A stretch of 64,000 nucleotides of DNA from Bog-473 sp963766995 (GTDB lineage Bacteria; Actinomycetota; Acidimicrobiia; Acidimicrobiales; RAAP-2), in the NCBI GenBank assembly GCA_963766995.1, contig CAVYCE010000002.1:124001-188000 (forward strand). Reading direction: 5' to 3'. Position 1 is the first letter of the stretch. Each line of letters begins with the position of its first letter. This document shows positions 25,801 through 32,672 of the stretch, in pieces. Position numbers and translations under genes: made by a program. Under the pieces are notes generated by a model. It was not told the DNA's origin. It saw only the letters and a list, made by a program, of their open reading frames with translations, and ran no database searches.

Positions 25801-25929
25801 GTCAGGTGCCACCAATCCGATCGTCAACATCACGCCCATGGCCAACACCGGTGCCGTCAGCAACCGCGCTGCGCGCGTTCGTTGAGACACCATGTTCTTG
25901 GCCCTGCTGTCCTTCGAGCTACTAAGCAT
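22900..25929 (-). CDS. Secreted surface protein with ten ~87-residue tandem repeats
   Basis: A 1,009-residue exported protein. ATG 25929 has GGGGCAGGCGG upstream. The product starts with a basic region and hydrophobic signal segment (TAPVLAMGVMLTIGLVA) cut near SSAAP. Ten consecutive repeats follow, each with the pattern (A/L)xIxxxxGPWSxPLxLxTTGG, then GGTATGCAVT, then SAGTCFVTATMAGN and a final SSxxTxxxF strand. Each repeat has two conserved cysteines, probably a disulfide. Repeat ten is divergent. The last ~88 residues are a different Ig-like domain (LVGQLITFSSGNGTVIG), as in invasin-type Big_1 domains. There is no LPxTG anchor or C-terminal membrane helix. Function is unknown; adhesin or surface-layer role inferred. 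Confidence 0.82.
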   Translation of the reverse strand: MLSSSKDSRAKNMVSQRTRAARLLTAPVLAMGVMLTIGLVAPDVSSAAPVAFGKATQSPLVINKVSGPFTSPLVLTTTGGSDGGVVTFAEFTGGTAGGCAVTVGGSLTAASAGTCDVQATMVGDAQFKPVLSAITAINFTLNQSALKITNVSGPWSGPLNLTTTGGSDGGAVTFVTNTGGNATGCAVTPAGSLTATSAGTCLVTATMAGNATYSPVSSVITTITFQKAAQAALTITPQVGPFGSPLALSTTGGSDSGLVIYALDAGGTATGCAVTPAGSLTATSVGTCFVTATMADNANYHAVSSPITSIAFTLNAQAPLIITPDTGPFNAALALTATGGSDAKAITFTLDAGGTAANCAVTAAGSLTASSAGTCMVTATKAGDATYSAVSSVVTSITFTSLAQAALSINNTTGPWSSPLTLKTTGGTDNGAVTYVLNAGGSATGCAVTAAGSLTATSVGTCFVTATMAGNPTYGPVSSSSTTITFGKAPQATLTVNPATGPYSAPLTLGTTGGTVDKSVAYVLDAGGTAMGCAVTSPGSATATSAGTCFVQAIMAGNANYFAVVSPIAAVTFTTLPQAPLSINAATGPWTAALALATTGGSDAGAVSYALDAGGTATDCAVTGTGSLTATSSGTCNVTATMAGSVTYSSVSSAVTAISFTAIAQAALNITAATGPWSAPLVLATTGGSDAGAVSYVLNAGGTATGCAVTAAGSLTATSAGTCDVTATMAANAKYLAVSSAATAIAFTRSAQSALTINKVTGPWSAPLTLATTGGTTGGAVTYTDDAGGTASGCAVTAAGSLSATSAGTCFVTATMSGNDNYLMVSSASTAVTFAPSAQAPLILTSTAGTYGTSLALTVAGGSGTGAVSYAVTNAGTAGCTVVGSVLSANSAGACTVTATKAADANYKSISSSETTVTIAQAATTTEASREGPLWNSLSATLLSANGAPLVGQLITFSSGNGTVIGTAVTNAEGVATYSQTVVGLLGGIYIASFAGNVDYLGSSGSAPL
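23167..25770 (-). repeat. Ten tandem ~261-bp coding repeats
   Basis: DNA-level tandem array inside the surface-protein gene. Units of about 261 bp share long similar stretches, for example around the codons for AGTCFVTATM and AGGTATGCAVT. The copy nearest the 3' end is the most diverged. Such arrays are prone to copy-number change and assembly collapse. Confidence 0.85.
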
Positions 25930-26010
25930 CCGCCTGCCCCTTTTAGTTTTTGGATTCAATCCGTCGTCAACCTGCGGCCGGAAAGAATTTCCACCCCGAC
26001 CAACCGACAC

Positions 26011-26027
26011 TCAGATGTCGTATCTGA
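26011..26027. promoter_or_regulatory. 17-bp palindrome upstream of the ten-repeat gene
   Basis: TCAGAT-GTCGT-ATCTGA lies about 82 bases before the start codon. On the minus strand a possible promoter precedes it: TTGACC at 26070-26065 and TAAGAAT at 26045-26039, with a long 19-base spacer. The palindrome would then sit just after the transcription start, as an operator or leader hairpin. Promoter assignment is weak. Confidence 0.35.
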
Positions 26028-26395
26028 AATGCCAGTTGATTCTTAGCACAAACGGTGCAAGAGGGGTCAAGCCTATTGGCGACTATTCGGCGACTTATGT
26101 GAACTCACAGACGTGAAATACGGACCTGTGTTTCACCTCCGAGCGCCACCCCACGCGTCAGCCGGAACCCCTGTTTTGAGGGTCCCCCGCTCCACAACTA
26201 TAAAGGTCAAGTAGAAGTTGACGGTGAGACTTGGCCTTAAGCTTGCTCCGAACAGCCGCTGACCAGCCCAGAAGCCACACAGCTGAAGGTGGGGTACAAG
26301 ATTTTCGGGCCAGGACCGAACCCTCAAGCCGGGTCTTATGAAGTCCCCATGGACCTTTCCTGAGACCAGAAAATCGGGATCTCAAGGACTGAGGG
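26028..26395. other. Non-coding gap upstream of the toxin-antitoxin pair
   Basis: No gene is supported here. A 10-bp stem with one G-U-type pair (aaggtcaagt at 26203-26212, acttggcctt at 26229-26238) is visible. A minus-strand open frame at 26158-26385 has an unnatural composition and no partner. The segment, together with the short frame that follows, could be the remains of an inserted element, but no terminal inverted repeats or target duplication could be identified. Confidence 0.4.
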
Positions 26396-26533
26396 TTGGA
26401 AGATTCAGAAGCGTTTGAAGAAGAATCACTCGCCGTCCACCAGGTTCAGGCCGACGGAAAATTCATCGAACGGCACAAGGGCTCACGCAAGCGACACTTT
26501 CAGTTCACCACCGTCGACGACTGGGTCTGCTGA
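26396..26533 (+). pseudogene. Short remnant-like open frame
   Basis: A TTG-initiated frame of 45 codons. Its residues (for example DSEAFEEESLAVHQV and GKFIERHKGSRKRHFQF) look like the end of a real protein rather than random translation. It is preceded in frame by a stop at 26390, has no Shine-Dalgarno sequence and no recognisable family. It may be the 3' end of a decayed gene. Confidence is low. Confidence 0.25.
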
Positions 26534-26576
26534 AGGGTTGGGTCCAGAAGGAGGTCGATTGGACGGAGCGGCGCGG

Positions 26577-26582
26577 TACAAT
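26577..26582 (+). promoter_or_regulatory. -10 box of a probable leaderless antitoxin transcript
   Basis: TACAAT is a near-consensus -10 hexamer and ends exactly seven bases before ATG 26590, so transcription would start at the start codon. No Shine-Dalgarno sequence precedes that ATG. Confidence 0.5.
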
Positions 26583-26589
26583 TGGTTGC

Positions 26590-26823
26590 ATGTCGAGGCT
26601 TGGGCGGATCACCACCGATCCATCGATATGTCATGGTCAACCGACGGTTCGAGGGCTGCGCTATCCGGTTGAGAACCTCCTCGAGATGTTGGCCTCCGGC
26701 ATGACCATTGAGGAGGTCATCGCCGACCACCCCGACCTTGAGCGTGATGATCTGCTCGCTGCGTTGGAGTTCGGGGCATTGGCGTCTGGCCAGCGCCGGG
26801 TGGTGCCGCTCGGCGCTGCATGA
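26590..26823 (+). CDS. DUF433 family antitoxin-like protein
   Basis: A 77-residue protein with the DUF433 signature: ITTDPSICHGQPTVRG, then RYPVENLLEMLASGMTIEEVIADHPDLERDDLLAALEFG. This small winged-helix-like fold is the usual partner of PIN-like toxins and is expected to bind DNA and the toxin. The stop overlaps the start of the next gene as ATGA. It has no Shine-Dalgarno sequence; a TACAAT box places the transcript start at the ATG, so it is probably leaderless. Antitoxin function is inferred from family and pairing. Confidence 0.85.
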   Translation: MSRLGRITTDPSICHGQPTVRGLRYPVENLLEMLASGMTIEEVIADHPDLERDDLLAALEFGALASGQRRVVPLGAA

Positions 26824-27182
26824 GGTTCCTGGTTGACGCGCAGCTTCCGATGAAGCTCGCCCAGCTGTTGAGCGACGCTGGACATGACTGCGTCCATACC
26901 TCGCAGCTACCTGAAGGGAACCGGTCGACCGACGCGGCGATCGTCGCTCTTGCCGACAGCGAGGACCGGGTGGTCGTGATAAAGGACCGAGACTTCAGGG
27001 ATGGGCACCTTCTCCGCCGCTCTCCTCGTCGGCTGCTCATCGTGTCCACCGGCAATATCACCAACGTCTCCTTGCTGTCCCTGTTCGCCGACAATCTGCA
27101 AGCCGTCGTCGATTCCCTAACAGAGGCCGCGTTCGTAGAGTTCGGTCTGGCGGGCTTGATCGTGCACGGCAATCTCGACTGA
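26820..27182 (+). CDS. DUF5615/Mut7-C-like PIN-domain toxin candidate
   Basis: A 120-residue protein with PIN-like acidic residues: D in FLVDAQLP, D in STDAAIVALAD, and the D-R-D motif VVVIKDRDFRDGHL. Proteins of this type (VapC45/DUF5615) pair with DUF433 antitoxins and are predicted ribonucleases. The four-base overlap with the DUF433 gene indicates coupled translation. The pair lies next to a tRNA gene, a usual landing zone for mobile DNA, though no integrase is seen. RNase activity and target are not shown by the sequence. Confidence 0.83.
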   Translation: MRFLVDAQLPMKLAQLLSDAGHDCVHTSQLPEGNRSTDAAIVALADSEDRVVVIKDRDFRDGHLLRRSPRRLLIVSTGNITNVSLLSLFADNLQAVVDSLTEAAFVEFGLAGLIVHGNLD

Positions 27183-27440
27183 GGGCTTCAGGACACGCGG
27201 ACGGGGCCGATGACGATGGGACTGCGGAATGCCTGAGCCGTCACGCACGAAGCGCGGCTAGGAACTCTGTGCCCGCGTCAGGCGTAAGATCCTCAATCAC
27301 CATCTCTCGCAGGCGCGCCATGGCCGCTCTCGGCGGGGGCTTGGGGGCCTCGACTCCGTGGTGTTGAAGTAGGGCCGGAGTAGCAAACCCCTCATATTTC
27401 ACTTGGGGCACCAATTCTTGGGCCCGAACCCAGTAAGTCG
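27183..27440. other. Gap between toxin gene and tRNA-Leu
   Basis: The minus strand has an open frame reaching 27241 whose last ~60 residues (starting near VKYEGFATPALLQHHGV, ending EFLAALRA) look somewhat protein-like. Its upstream part runs through the tRNA gene, it has no ribosome-binding site, and it matches no family I know. I do not call it a gene. Confidence 0.35.
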
Positions 27441-27524
27441 TGTCGGAGGGGGGACTTGAACCCCCACGCCCTTGCGGGCACCAGCCCCTCAAGCTGGCGC
27501 GTCTGCCTATTCCGCCACTCCGAC
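27441..27524 (-). tRNA. tRNA-Leu (anticodon GAG)
   Basis: A complete class II tRNA of 84 bases on the minus strand. The acceptor stem GTCGGAG pairs with CTCCGAC, with discriminator A. The anticodon stem CCAGC/GCTGG closes the loop TTGAGGG, giving anticodon GAG. A variable arm TGCCCGCAAGGGCG and the T-loop GGTTCAAGTCC are present. CCA is not encoded. It reads CUC/CUU leucine codons. Confidence 0.95.
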
Positions 27525-27592
27525 TGGCTTACGCCCTGTTGGAGCGCCTCGAGAGCGTAGCGCGTGCGTTCCGGGGCCTCGACGGCCCTCAG

Positions 27593-29407
27593 CTAGGGAT
27601 TCGGCAGTGCCGGTGTGGTGCTACTCGTGGACTCCGCTTTTCGGACGGACCAGAACTGGGCGTACCAAAGGAAGCTGTCACTGGTGGGTGTCGCCGTCAC
27701 TCCCCCGATGGTCCGGCTGGACACCAGAGCGCTCGGTTCGGTGAAGAGGGGAAGGGAGACCAAGTCCCCCCAGAGGACCACGTCGGCCATGGCGTAGTCA
27801 GCTGACGCCGCGCTAGGGCTCAACTGCTGTGAGGCCGTCGTCACCAGTTGATTGAAAGCAGAATTTGCGTAGCCGGTCCAGTCCTGAGAGCCGTCCTGTC
27901 CCGGTGGTCCGAGCAGCGTGGTGTACCAAGCGATGGTCTGGCTGAGGAAGGACGAGCTGGTGCGAGGCAACAGGGCGATGTCCGCGAAGCCGTCGGCCAG
28001 CACGGCTCCAGCTTGGCTGGCGCTGGCCACCGAGTATTCCGACACAGCAAAACCGGCAGCCTCCAACTCCGAAACCAATTGTGGCGCGGTGGCTGCTGCC
28101 CACGGGTCTCCGTCATCGACTACCAGGTGGAGTACGAACGGAACGCCGAAGGCCGAGTGCCAGGGCACGCCGGCGGCCCGCACGAATCCAGATGCGGTCA
28201 TGAGTGCATTGGCCTGTGCCGGTACAGGCGTCGTGGGGAAGTTCACGGCGCCGCCCTGCACCACCAACGTCGTCGATGTGGACGAAGGAGTCGGCGGTGT
28301 CCCCGGTCCAACGGTGGTCGTGCTGTCGGTGGATTGCGAGTGGTAGCCGCTTTGCCCTTGCGCGTAGATGTGGCTGCTGGCCACCTGTGTGCTGCCGAGA
28401 GCCCAATCAGCCTGTTGGGTCACCAATGCTTGCCGATTGACCGAGAGCGAAATAGCAAAACGCACGTCCGGAGCCAGCCTGGTGTCGGGGCCACTGGCCA
28501 TAAGTAGTTGCAGGACGGTGTCCGACAGATTCACTTGGCTCTGGGCCGACGGCAGCGACGTCATCTGGCTCAAAAATGACGGGGTGATGTCATCGGGCAA
28601 TGCCACTTGAACGAAGCTGGACTGCATCCACTTGGCCAGCTGGTTCGTATCGGATGCGACGTGGATCACGATCTTCCGTGAATTGGCCGGCACTCCCCAC
28701 CATTTCGGATTGGCCACCAAGTTGATGCTCTGCGCCGAGGCGGATCCAATAGCAAACGGTCCTCCAGAAAGGTCGATTGTGGGATCCACCGTGGCGCACG
28801 GTGGATCCCAACCCTCCTTCTCCATGATGTGGGCAGGCAAGAGATTGGCAAAGAGCATCTGCCAGTCAGCGAACGGCGTGCGGAAAGCGACAGTGACCGT
28901 CCGCCCGTGATTCGTCCCCTTCACGGAGAAGATGTCGCGGTAACCGGCAGTGCTGGCCACTGTCGTGGCGTCAGAAGTGGCGTCACCACGCTGCTGTTCC
29001 CACGCGTACATGAAGTCGGCCGACGTGATGGGTGTCCCGTCGGACCAGATCGCCTTGGGATTGAGCGTGTAGACGATGGTCTCCGGCTTGGTGCTGACCA
29101 ACTCCGACTGCACAATCAGGTTCGGATTGGGCGTGGCGTTCCCGTTCGGACTGATGGTGAAGGGACTAGGGAGCACCGCCCCCAAAATCATCCGGGTGGC
29201 GGGGGTATTGCCCAGCACGGTGTGGGGATTACAGCCGGTTGGGCTCTGTTCAATACCGAGTGAGATGGTGCCGCCCCGCACGCCGACATACGTGATTGAC
29301 GTCGTAGTGGTTCCCGGACTGCTGCACCCGGCAGCCAAAATGGCCAGCCCGAGTCCGCTGAGAAGTATTCGTCGCCGCCACCTGGGCCGAGGGCCCCGGT
29401 GCGTCAC
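27593..29407 (-). CDS. Solute-binding lipoprotein of a peptide/nickel-type ABC transporter (SBP_bac_5)
   Basis: A 604-residue extracytoplasmic lipoprotein. A basic start is followed by a hydrophobic segment and the lipobox LAILAAGC with lipid-modified Cys28. The mature part shows family-5 binding-protein features: an N-terminal GGTISLGIEQSPTGCNPH, then YTLNPKAIWSDGTPITSADFMYAWEQ, the characteristic WSDG...TSADF motif. A Thr/Pro/Ser-rich insert lies near residue 370 (VGPGTPPTPSSTSTT). No permease or ATPase genes are adjacent, so it is an orphan binding protein and its ligand is unknown. The GTG start overlaps the secG stop as GTGA, an unusual neighbour. Confidence 0.88.
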   Translation of the reverse strand: MTHRGPRPRWRRRILLSGLGLAILAAGCSSPGTTTTSITYVGVRGGTISLGIEQSPTGCNPHTVLGNTPATRMILGAVLPSPFTISPNGNATPNPNLIVQSELVSTKPETIVYTLNPKAIWSDGTPITSADFMYAWEQQRGDATSDATTVASTAGYRDIFSVKGTNHGRTVTVAFRTPFADWQMLFANLLPAHIMEKEGWDPPCATVDPTIDLSGGPFAIGSASAQSINLVANPKWWGVPANSRKIVIHVASDTNQLAKWMQSSFVQVALPDDITPSFLSQMTSLPSAQSQVNLSDTVLQLLMASGPDTRLAPDVRFAISLSVNRQALVTQQADWALGSTQVASSHIYAQGQSGYHSQSTDSTTTVGPGTPPTPSSTSTTLVVQGGAVNFPTTPVPAQANALMTASGFVRAAGVPWHSAFGVPFVLHLVVDDGDPWAAATAPQLVSELEAAGFAVSEYSVASASQAGAVLADGFADIALLPRTSSSFLSQTIAWYTTLLGPPGQDGSQDWTGYANSAFNQLVTTASQQLSPSAASADYAMADVVLWGDLVSLPLFTEPSALVSSRTIGGVTATPTSDSFLWYAQFWSVRKAESTSSTTPALPNP

Positions 29408-29640
29408 TGCAGCCGAAGGTCCAGCGTCAGCGTTGAGAAGGCAAAGACAATTGCTACCGTCACCGTGATGCGGTCAAGGTTGCGTTCAACCACGGTTGAA
29501 CCTTGCGCCGCAGCGCCGACGCTGCCTCCGAACATGTCGGAAAGACCGCCACCCTTACCACTGTGCATGAGAATGAGGAAAATCAGACCAAGCGCGGCCA
29601 CGATTTCGATCACGACATAGATCCACGTTGCTACGGACAC
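29404..29640 (-). CDS. secG: Preprotein translocase subunit SecG
   Basis: A 78-residue membrane protein with two hydrophobic helices around the conserved cytoplasmic loop ILMHSGKGGGLSDMFGG. It is an accessory subunit of SecYEG. GTG 29640 is preceded by TTGGAGGCTGT, a good ribosome-binding site. Location directly downstream of tpiA is the conserved gap-pgk-tpiA-secG order. Its stop overlaps the start of the binding-protein gene. Confidence 0.93.
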   Translation of the reverse strand: MSVATWIYVVIEIVAALGLIFLILMHSGKGGGLSDMFGGSVGAAAQGSTVVERNLDRITVTVAIVFAFSTLTLDLRLQ

Positions 29641-29666
29641 ACAGCCTCCAACTCGGTGCGATTGGC

Positions 29667-30455
29667 CTAGGAACGGTAGCAGGCGGCAGTGGCCCGAACG
29701 ATGTCAAGGAAGCCAGCAGCCTCCAGGCTGGCCCCTCCTACCAGGAGTCCGTCCACATCGGGCTCGGCCATGAAGTCAGCCGCGTTGTCAGCCTTGACCG
29801 AACCTCCGTATTGCACCCGGACGGCGGCGGCGGCTTCATCCCCGGCCGACTTGGCCACCAGGGACCGAATGAACACGCAGGCATCCTCGGCATCGACGGC
29901 CGTCGCCGCGTTCCCGGTGCCGATGGCCCAGATGGGCTCGTAGGCCAGCACCATGGTGGCCACCGCATCGGCAGGCAGGCCCTCGACCGCCGCCAGCACC
30001 TGGCGCTCCAACACCGATTCGGTTTGAGACCGTCCCCGCTCTTCTTCCGTCTCGCCCACGCAAACGATGGGGAACATCTCGTGACGCAGCACCGCCCTCA
30101 GGGTGGCAGCCACCATTTCGTCCGTCATGCCGTACAGCGTCCGGCGCTCGGAGTGACCGACGATGACGTAGGTCGTGCCCAATCGCGCCAGAAAGCGCGG
30201 GCTTATCTCGCCGGTGTGAGCCCCAGCGTCCTGGTCGGAGCAGTGCTGCGCCCCCAGTGTGACTGGGATGCCTTCCTTCTCCACCAGCGTCTGCACCGTG
30301 CGCAGATCCGTGAAGGGTGGATGCACGCTGACGTCGACCGATTGCACATCGTCCGGCTTGATGCGCAATCCCAAATCGCGCACCATGTGCAGCGCCTCAA
30401 TGTGGTCGTGATGCATCTTCCAGTTCCCACTCACCAGCGGGCGCCGGGCTGTCAC
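29667..30455 (-). CDS. tpiA: Triosephosphate isomerase
   Basis: Interconverts dihydroxyacetone phosphate and glyceraldehyde-3-phosphate. The 262-residue product has the TIM-barrel markers SGNWKMH (catalytic Lys), VIVGHSERR (catalytic His), AYEPIWAIGTG (catalytic Glu) and the phosphate-binding loops VQYGGSVKADN and LLVGGASLE. The GTG start overlaps the pgk stop as GTGA, with AAAGGA upstream. Confidence 0.97.
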   Translation of the reverse strand: MTARRPLVSGNWKMHHDHIEALHMVRDLGLRIKPDDVQSVDVSVHPPFTDLRTVQTLVEKEGIPVTLGAQHCSDQDAGAHTGEISPRFLARLGTTYVIVGHSERRTLYGMTDEMVAATLRAVLRHEMFPIVCVGETEEERGRSQTESVLERQVLAAVEGLPADAVATMVLAYEPIWAIGTGNAATAVDAEDACVFIRSLVAKSAGDEAAAAVRVQYGGSVKADNAADFMAEPDVDGLLVGGASLEAAGFLDIVRATAACYRS

Positions 30456-31627
30456 TCCTTTGGGGCGTTACTGGCGTGCCGCAGCGCCCGGAGCGCCGGG
30501 AGGTCGCCGTTTGACTCAATGAAGCTGAGCGACGCTCCTCCGCCAGTCGAAAGAAAGCTCACTCGATCGGACAATCCCAGCTCGTCCAGTGCGCTGGCGC
30601 TGTCTCCGCCCCCGACCACCGAGAAGCCCTGGCAGTCGGCCACGGCTTGTGCCACTACCCGGGTCCCAGCCACGAACCGCTTGTCCTCGAACGCACCCAT
30701 CGGTCCGTTCCACAGGACAGTGCCTGCCTCGCGGACAATGTCGGCGAATGAAGAGGCCGAATCGGGGCCGATGTCCAGTCCGGTCCAACCGTCGGGCAGA
30801 TCGCGCTCAATCACCTTGACGCCACCACGAGGTCCTACGCCCCCACCCTGGGGTCCAAAGGTCCCTCCCGGCTCGAGGGCTCGGATATCGGTGGGTAACT
30901 GAATGTCGAGGCCGGAGTCGAGCAAGGCACGGCAGTCCGCAATGTGCTCTTCGTCGAGTAGCGAGCTGCCGACGTGGTGACCCATGGCCGCCAGAAACGT
31001 AAAGGCCATCCCGCCACCGACCACCAGTGTGTCCACCTTGGTGGAGAGCGCCTTGAGCACTTCAAGCTTGTCGGCCACCTTGGCGCCGCCGACGACTGCG
31101 ACGAAGGGCCGTGCGGGACATTCCAGAATCCCGCCCAGCACTTCGATCTCCTTGGCCATCTGCAGTCCGGCCGCACTGGGCAGGTACTCGGGCGGACCAA
31201 CAATTGAGGCGTGATTGCGATGGGCCACCCCGAAGGCCTCGTCGACGTAGGCGTCGAAACCCTCGACCAAACTGGCCACGAAGGCTGGGTCGTTGCCCTT
31301 CTCACCTGGGTCGAAACGCAAATTGTCACCAAGCTCGATCCCGGGGCACAACATCTGGAGGCGGTCGCGGACTGGTGTCATTTCCCATCGAGGGTCGCGA
31401 GTATTGGCAGGGCGACCGAGGTGAGAGATGGCCACCACTTCGGCCCCCTGATCCTGCAGCCAACGCAGGGTGGGAATGGCGGCAGTGATGCGGAAATCGT
31501 CGGCAACGGTGGCTTTGCCGTCAATACCGATGTGCAGCGGCACGTTGAAGTCGACCCGGACGAGCACCCGGCGCCCTTCGAGGTTTGGCAGATCCTCGAG
31601 GAGGGGGATGCCCTTCAGCGCGTGCAT
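30452..31627 (-). CDS. pgk: Phosphoglycerate kinase
   Basis: Transfers phosphate between 1,3-bisphosphoglycerate and ADP. The 391-residue protein carries the signature RRVLVRVDFNVPL near the N-terminus, ISHLGRP, FVAVVGGAKVADKLEVL, and the ATP-site loop VGGGDSASALDELG. It begins four bases after the gap stop and overlaps tpiA, so the three glycolytic genes are probably one transcript. Confidence 0.97.
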   Translation of the reverse strand: MHALKGIPLLEDLPNLEGRRVLVRVDFNVPLHIGIDGKATVADDFRITAAIPTLRWLQDQGAEVVAISHLGRPANTRDPRWEMTPVRDRLQMLCPGIELGDNLRFDPGEKGNDPAFVASLVEGFDAYVDEAFGVAHRNHASIVGPPEYLPSAAGLQMAKEIEVLGGILECPARPFVAVVGGAKVADKLEVLKALSTKVDTLVVGGGMAFTFLAAMGHHVGSSLLDEEHIADCRALLDSGLDIQLPTDIRALEPGGTFGPQGGGVGPRGGVKVIERDLPDGWTGLDIGPDSASSFADIVREAGTVLWNGPMGAFEDKRFVAGTRVVAQAVADCQGFSVVGGGDSASALDELGLSDRVSFLSTGGGASLSFIESNGDLPALRALRHASNAPKE

Positions 31628-31631
31628 GAAA

Positions 31632-32648
31632 TCAGGCCCCTACCAATACTGTCAGGTCGACCAAGCGGTTGGAGTAGCCCCATTCGTTGTCGTACCACCC
31701 CTCCACCTTGACCAGCGACATGTCGTCGTTGATGGGTTGGACCATGGTGAGTCCCGCATCGAAGATGCACGAGGCCGGCAGGCCGACGATGTCGCTGGAG
31801 ACAATCGGGTCTTCCGTGTAGTCCAGGACACGATCGAGCGGTGGTTTGGCCGCCGCCTCAGCAAAGGCGGCATTGACCTCAGCGATGGAGGGGTTGCCCT
31901 GCACCACGGCAGTGAAGTCGGTGATGGATCCGGCCGGGATCGGCACCCGAAGCGACATCCCGTCCAGTCGCCCCTTCATGGCCGGTAGGACCAAGCTGGT
32001 GGCCTTGGCCGCCCCGGTGGTGCTGGGGACGATGTTGACCGCACCGGCTCGCGCCCGGCGCAGATCGGTGTGGGTGAGATCGAGGAGGTTCTGGTCGTTG
32101 GTGTAGGCGTGAGCAGTGGTCATCAGACCGCTGATGATCACGAAGGCATCATCGAGCACCTTGACCATGGGCACGAAGCAGTTGGTGGTGCACGAAGCGT
32201 TGGACACCACCACGTGCTTCTCCGGGTCGAACTCGTTGTCGTTCACACCGATCACGAACGTGGCGTCGGCATCTTTCGACGGCGCCGAAATGATGACCCG
32301 CTTGACCGAACCGTGCAGGTGGCCGGCGGCATCGGCCCGCGTGGTGAAGCGACCGGTCGACTCGATAACGACGTCGGCGCCCAACTTGCCCCAAGGCAGT
32401 TGTTCCGGCTCCCGTTCAGCCATGACTCGGATGTGATGATCTCCCACCAACAGGTCACTGCCTTCGACATCGACCGGAACCGGCATCCGTCCCTGTGAGG
32501 AGTCGTAGCGCAGCAGGTGCGCCAATGTCTCGGGTGAGGTCAGGTCATTCACTCCCACCACTTCCACATCGGCCCCCGTGGCCAACGCGGCGCGCAGGAA
32601 GTTTCGTCCTATTCGCCCGAATCCATTGATCCCTACCCGCACCGTCAT
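31632..32648 (-). CDS. gap: Glyceraldehyde-3-phosphate dehydrogenase, type I
   Basis: NAD-dependent oxidative phosphorylation of glyceraldehyde-3-phosphate. The 338-residue protein begins VRVGINGFGRIGRNFLRA (Rossmann motif) and has the active-site SNASCTTNCFVPMVK with the catalytic cysteine. The later AMKGRLDGMSLRVPIPAGS is also conserved. GAGGAAGAGGG precedes ATG 32648. It directly follows yvcK; in most actinobacteria whiA would stand between them. Confidence 0.97.
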   Translation of the reverse strand: MTVRVGINGFGRIGRNFLRAALATGADVEVVGVNDLTSPETLAHLLRYDSSQGRMPVPVDVEGSDLLVGDHHIRVMAEREPEQLPWGKLGADVVIESTGRFTTRADAAGHLHGSVKRVIISAPSKDADATFVIGVNDNEFDPEKHVVVSNASCTTNCFVPMVKVLDDAFVIISGLMTTAHAYTNDQNLLDLTHTDLRRARAGAVNIVPSTTGAAKATSLVLPAMKGRLDGMSLRVPIPAGSITDFTAVVQGNPSIAEVNAAFAEAAAKPPLDRVLDYTEDPIVSSDIVGLPASCIFDAGLTMVQPINDDMSLVKVEGWYDNEWGYSNRLVDLTVLVGA

Positions 32649-32672
32649 TCAGACCCTCTTCCTCTCGAATGC

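Noticed and set aside
26158..26385. Minus-strand open frame in the gap upstream of the toxin-antitoxin pair
   Set aside because: No start signal, no partner gene and composition unlike the neighbouring proteins; possibly leftover of an inserted element but not supportable as a gene.
27241..27492. Minus-strand open frame overlapping tRNA-Leu
   Set aside because: It runs through the tRNA gene, lacks a ribosome-binding site and matches no family; only its last ~60 residues look protein-like.
29628..30902. Plus-strand open frame of over 400 codons opposite tpiA and pgk
   Set aside because: Both opposite-strand genes carry complete active-site motifs; the plus-strand translation is His/Arg/Gly-rich with no family features.
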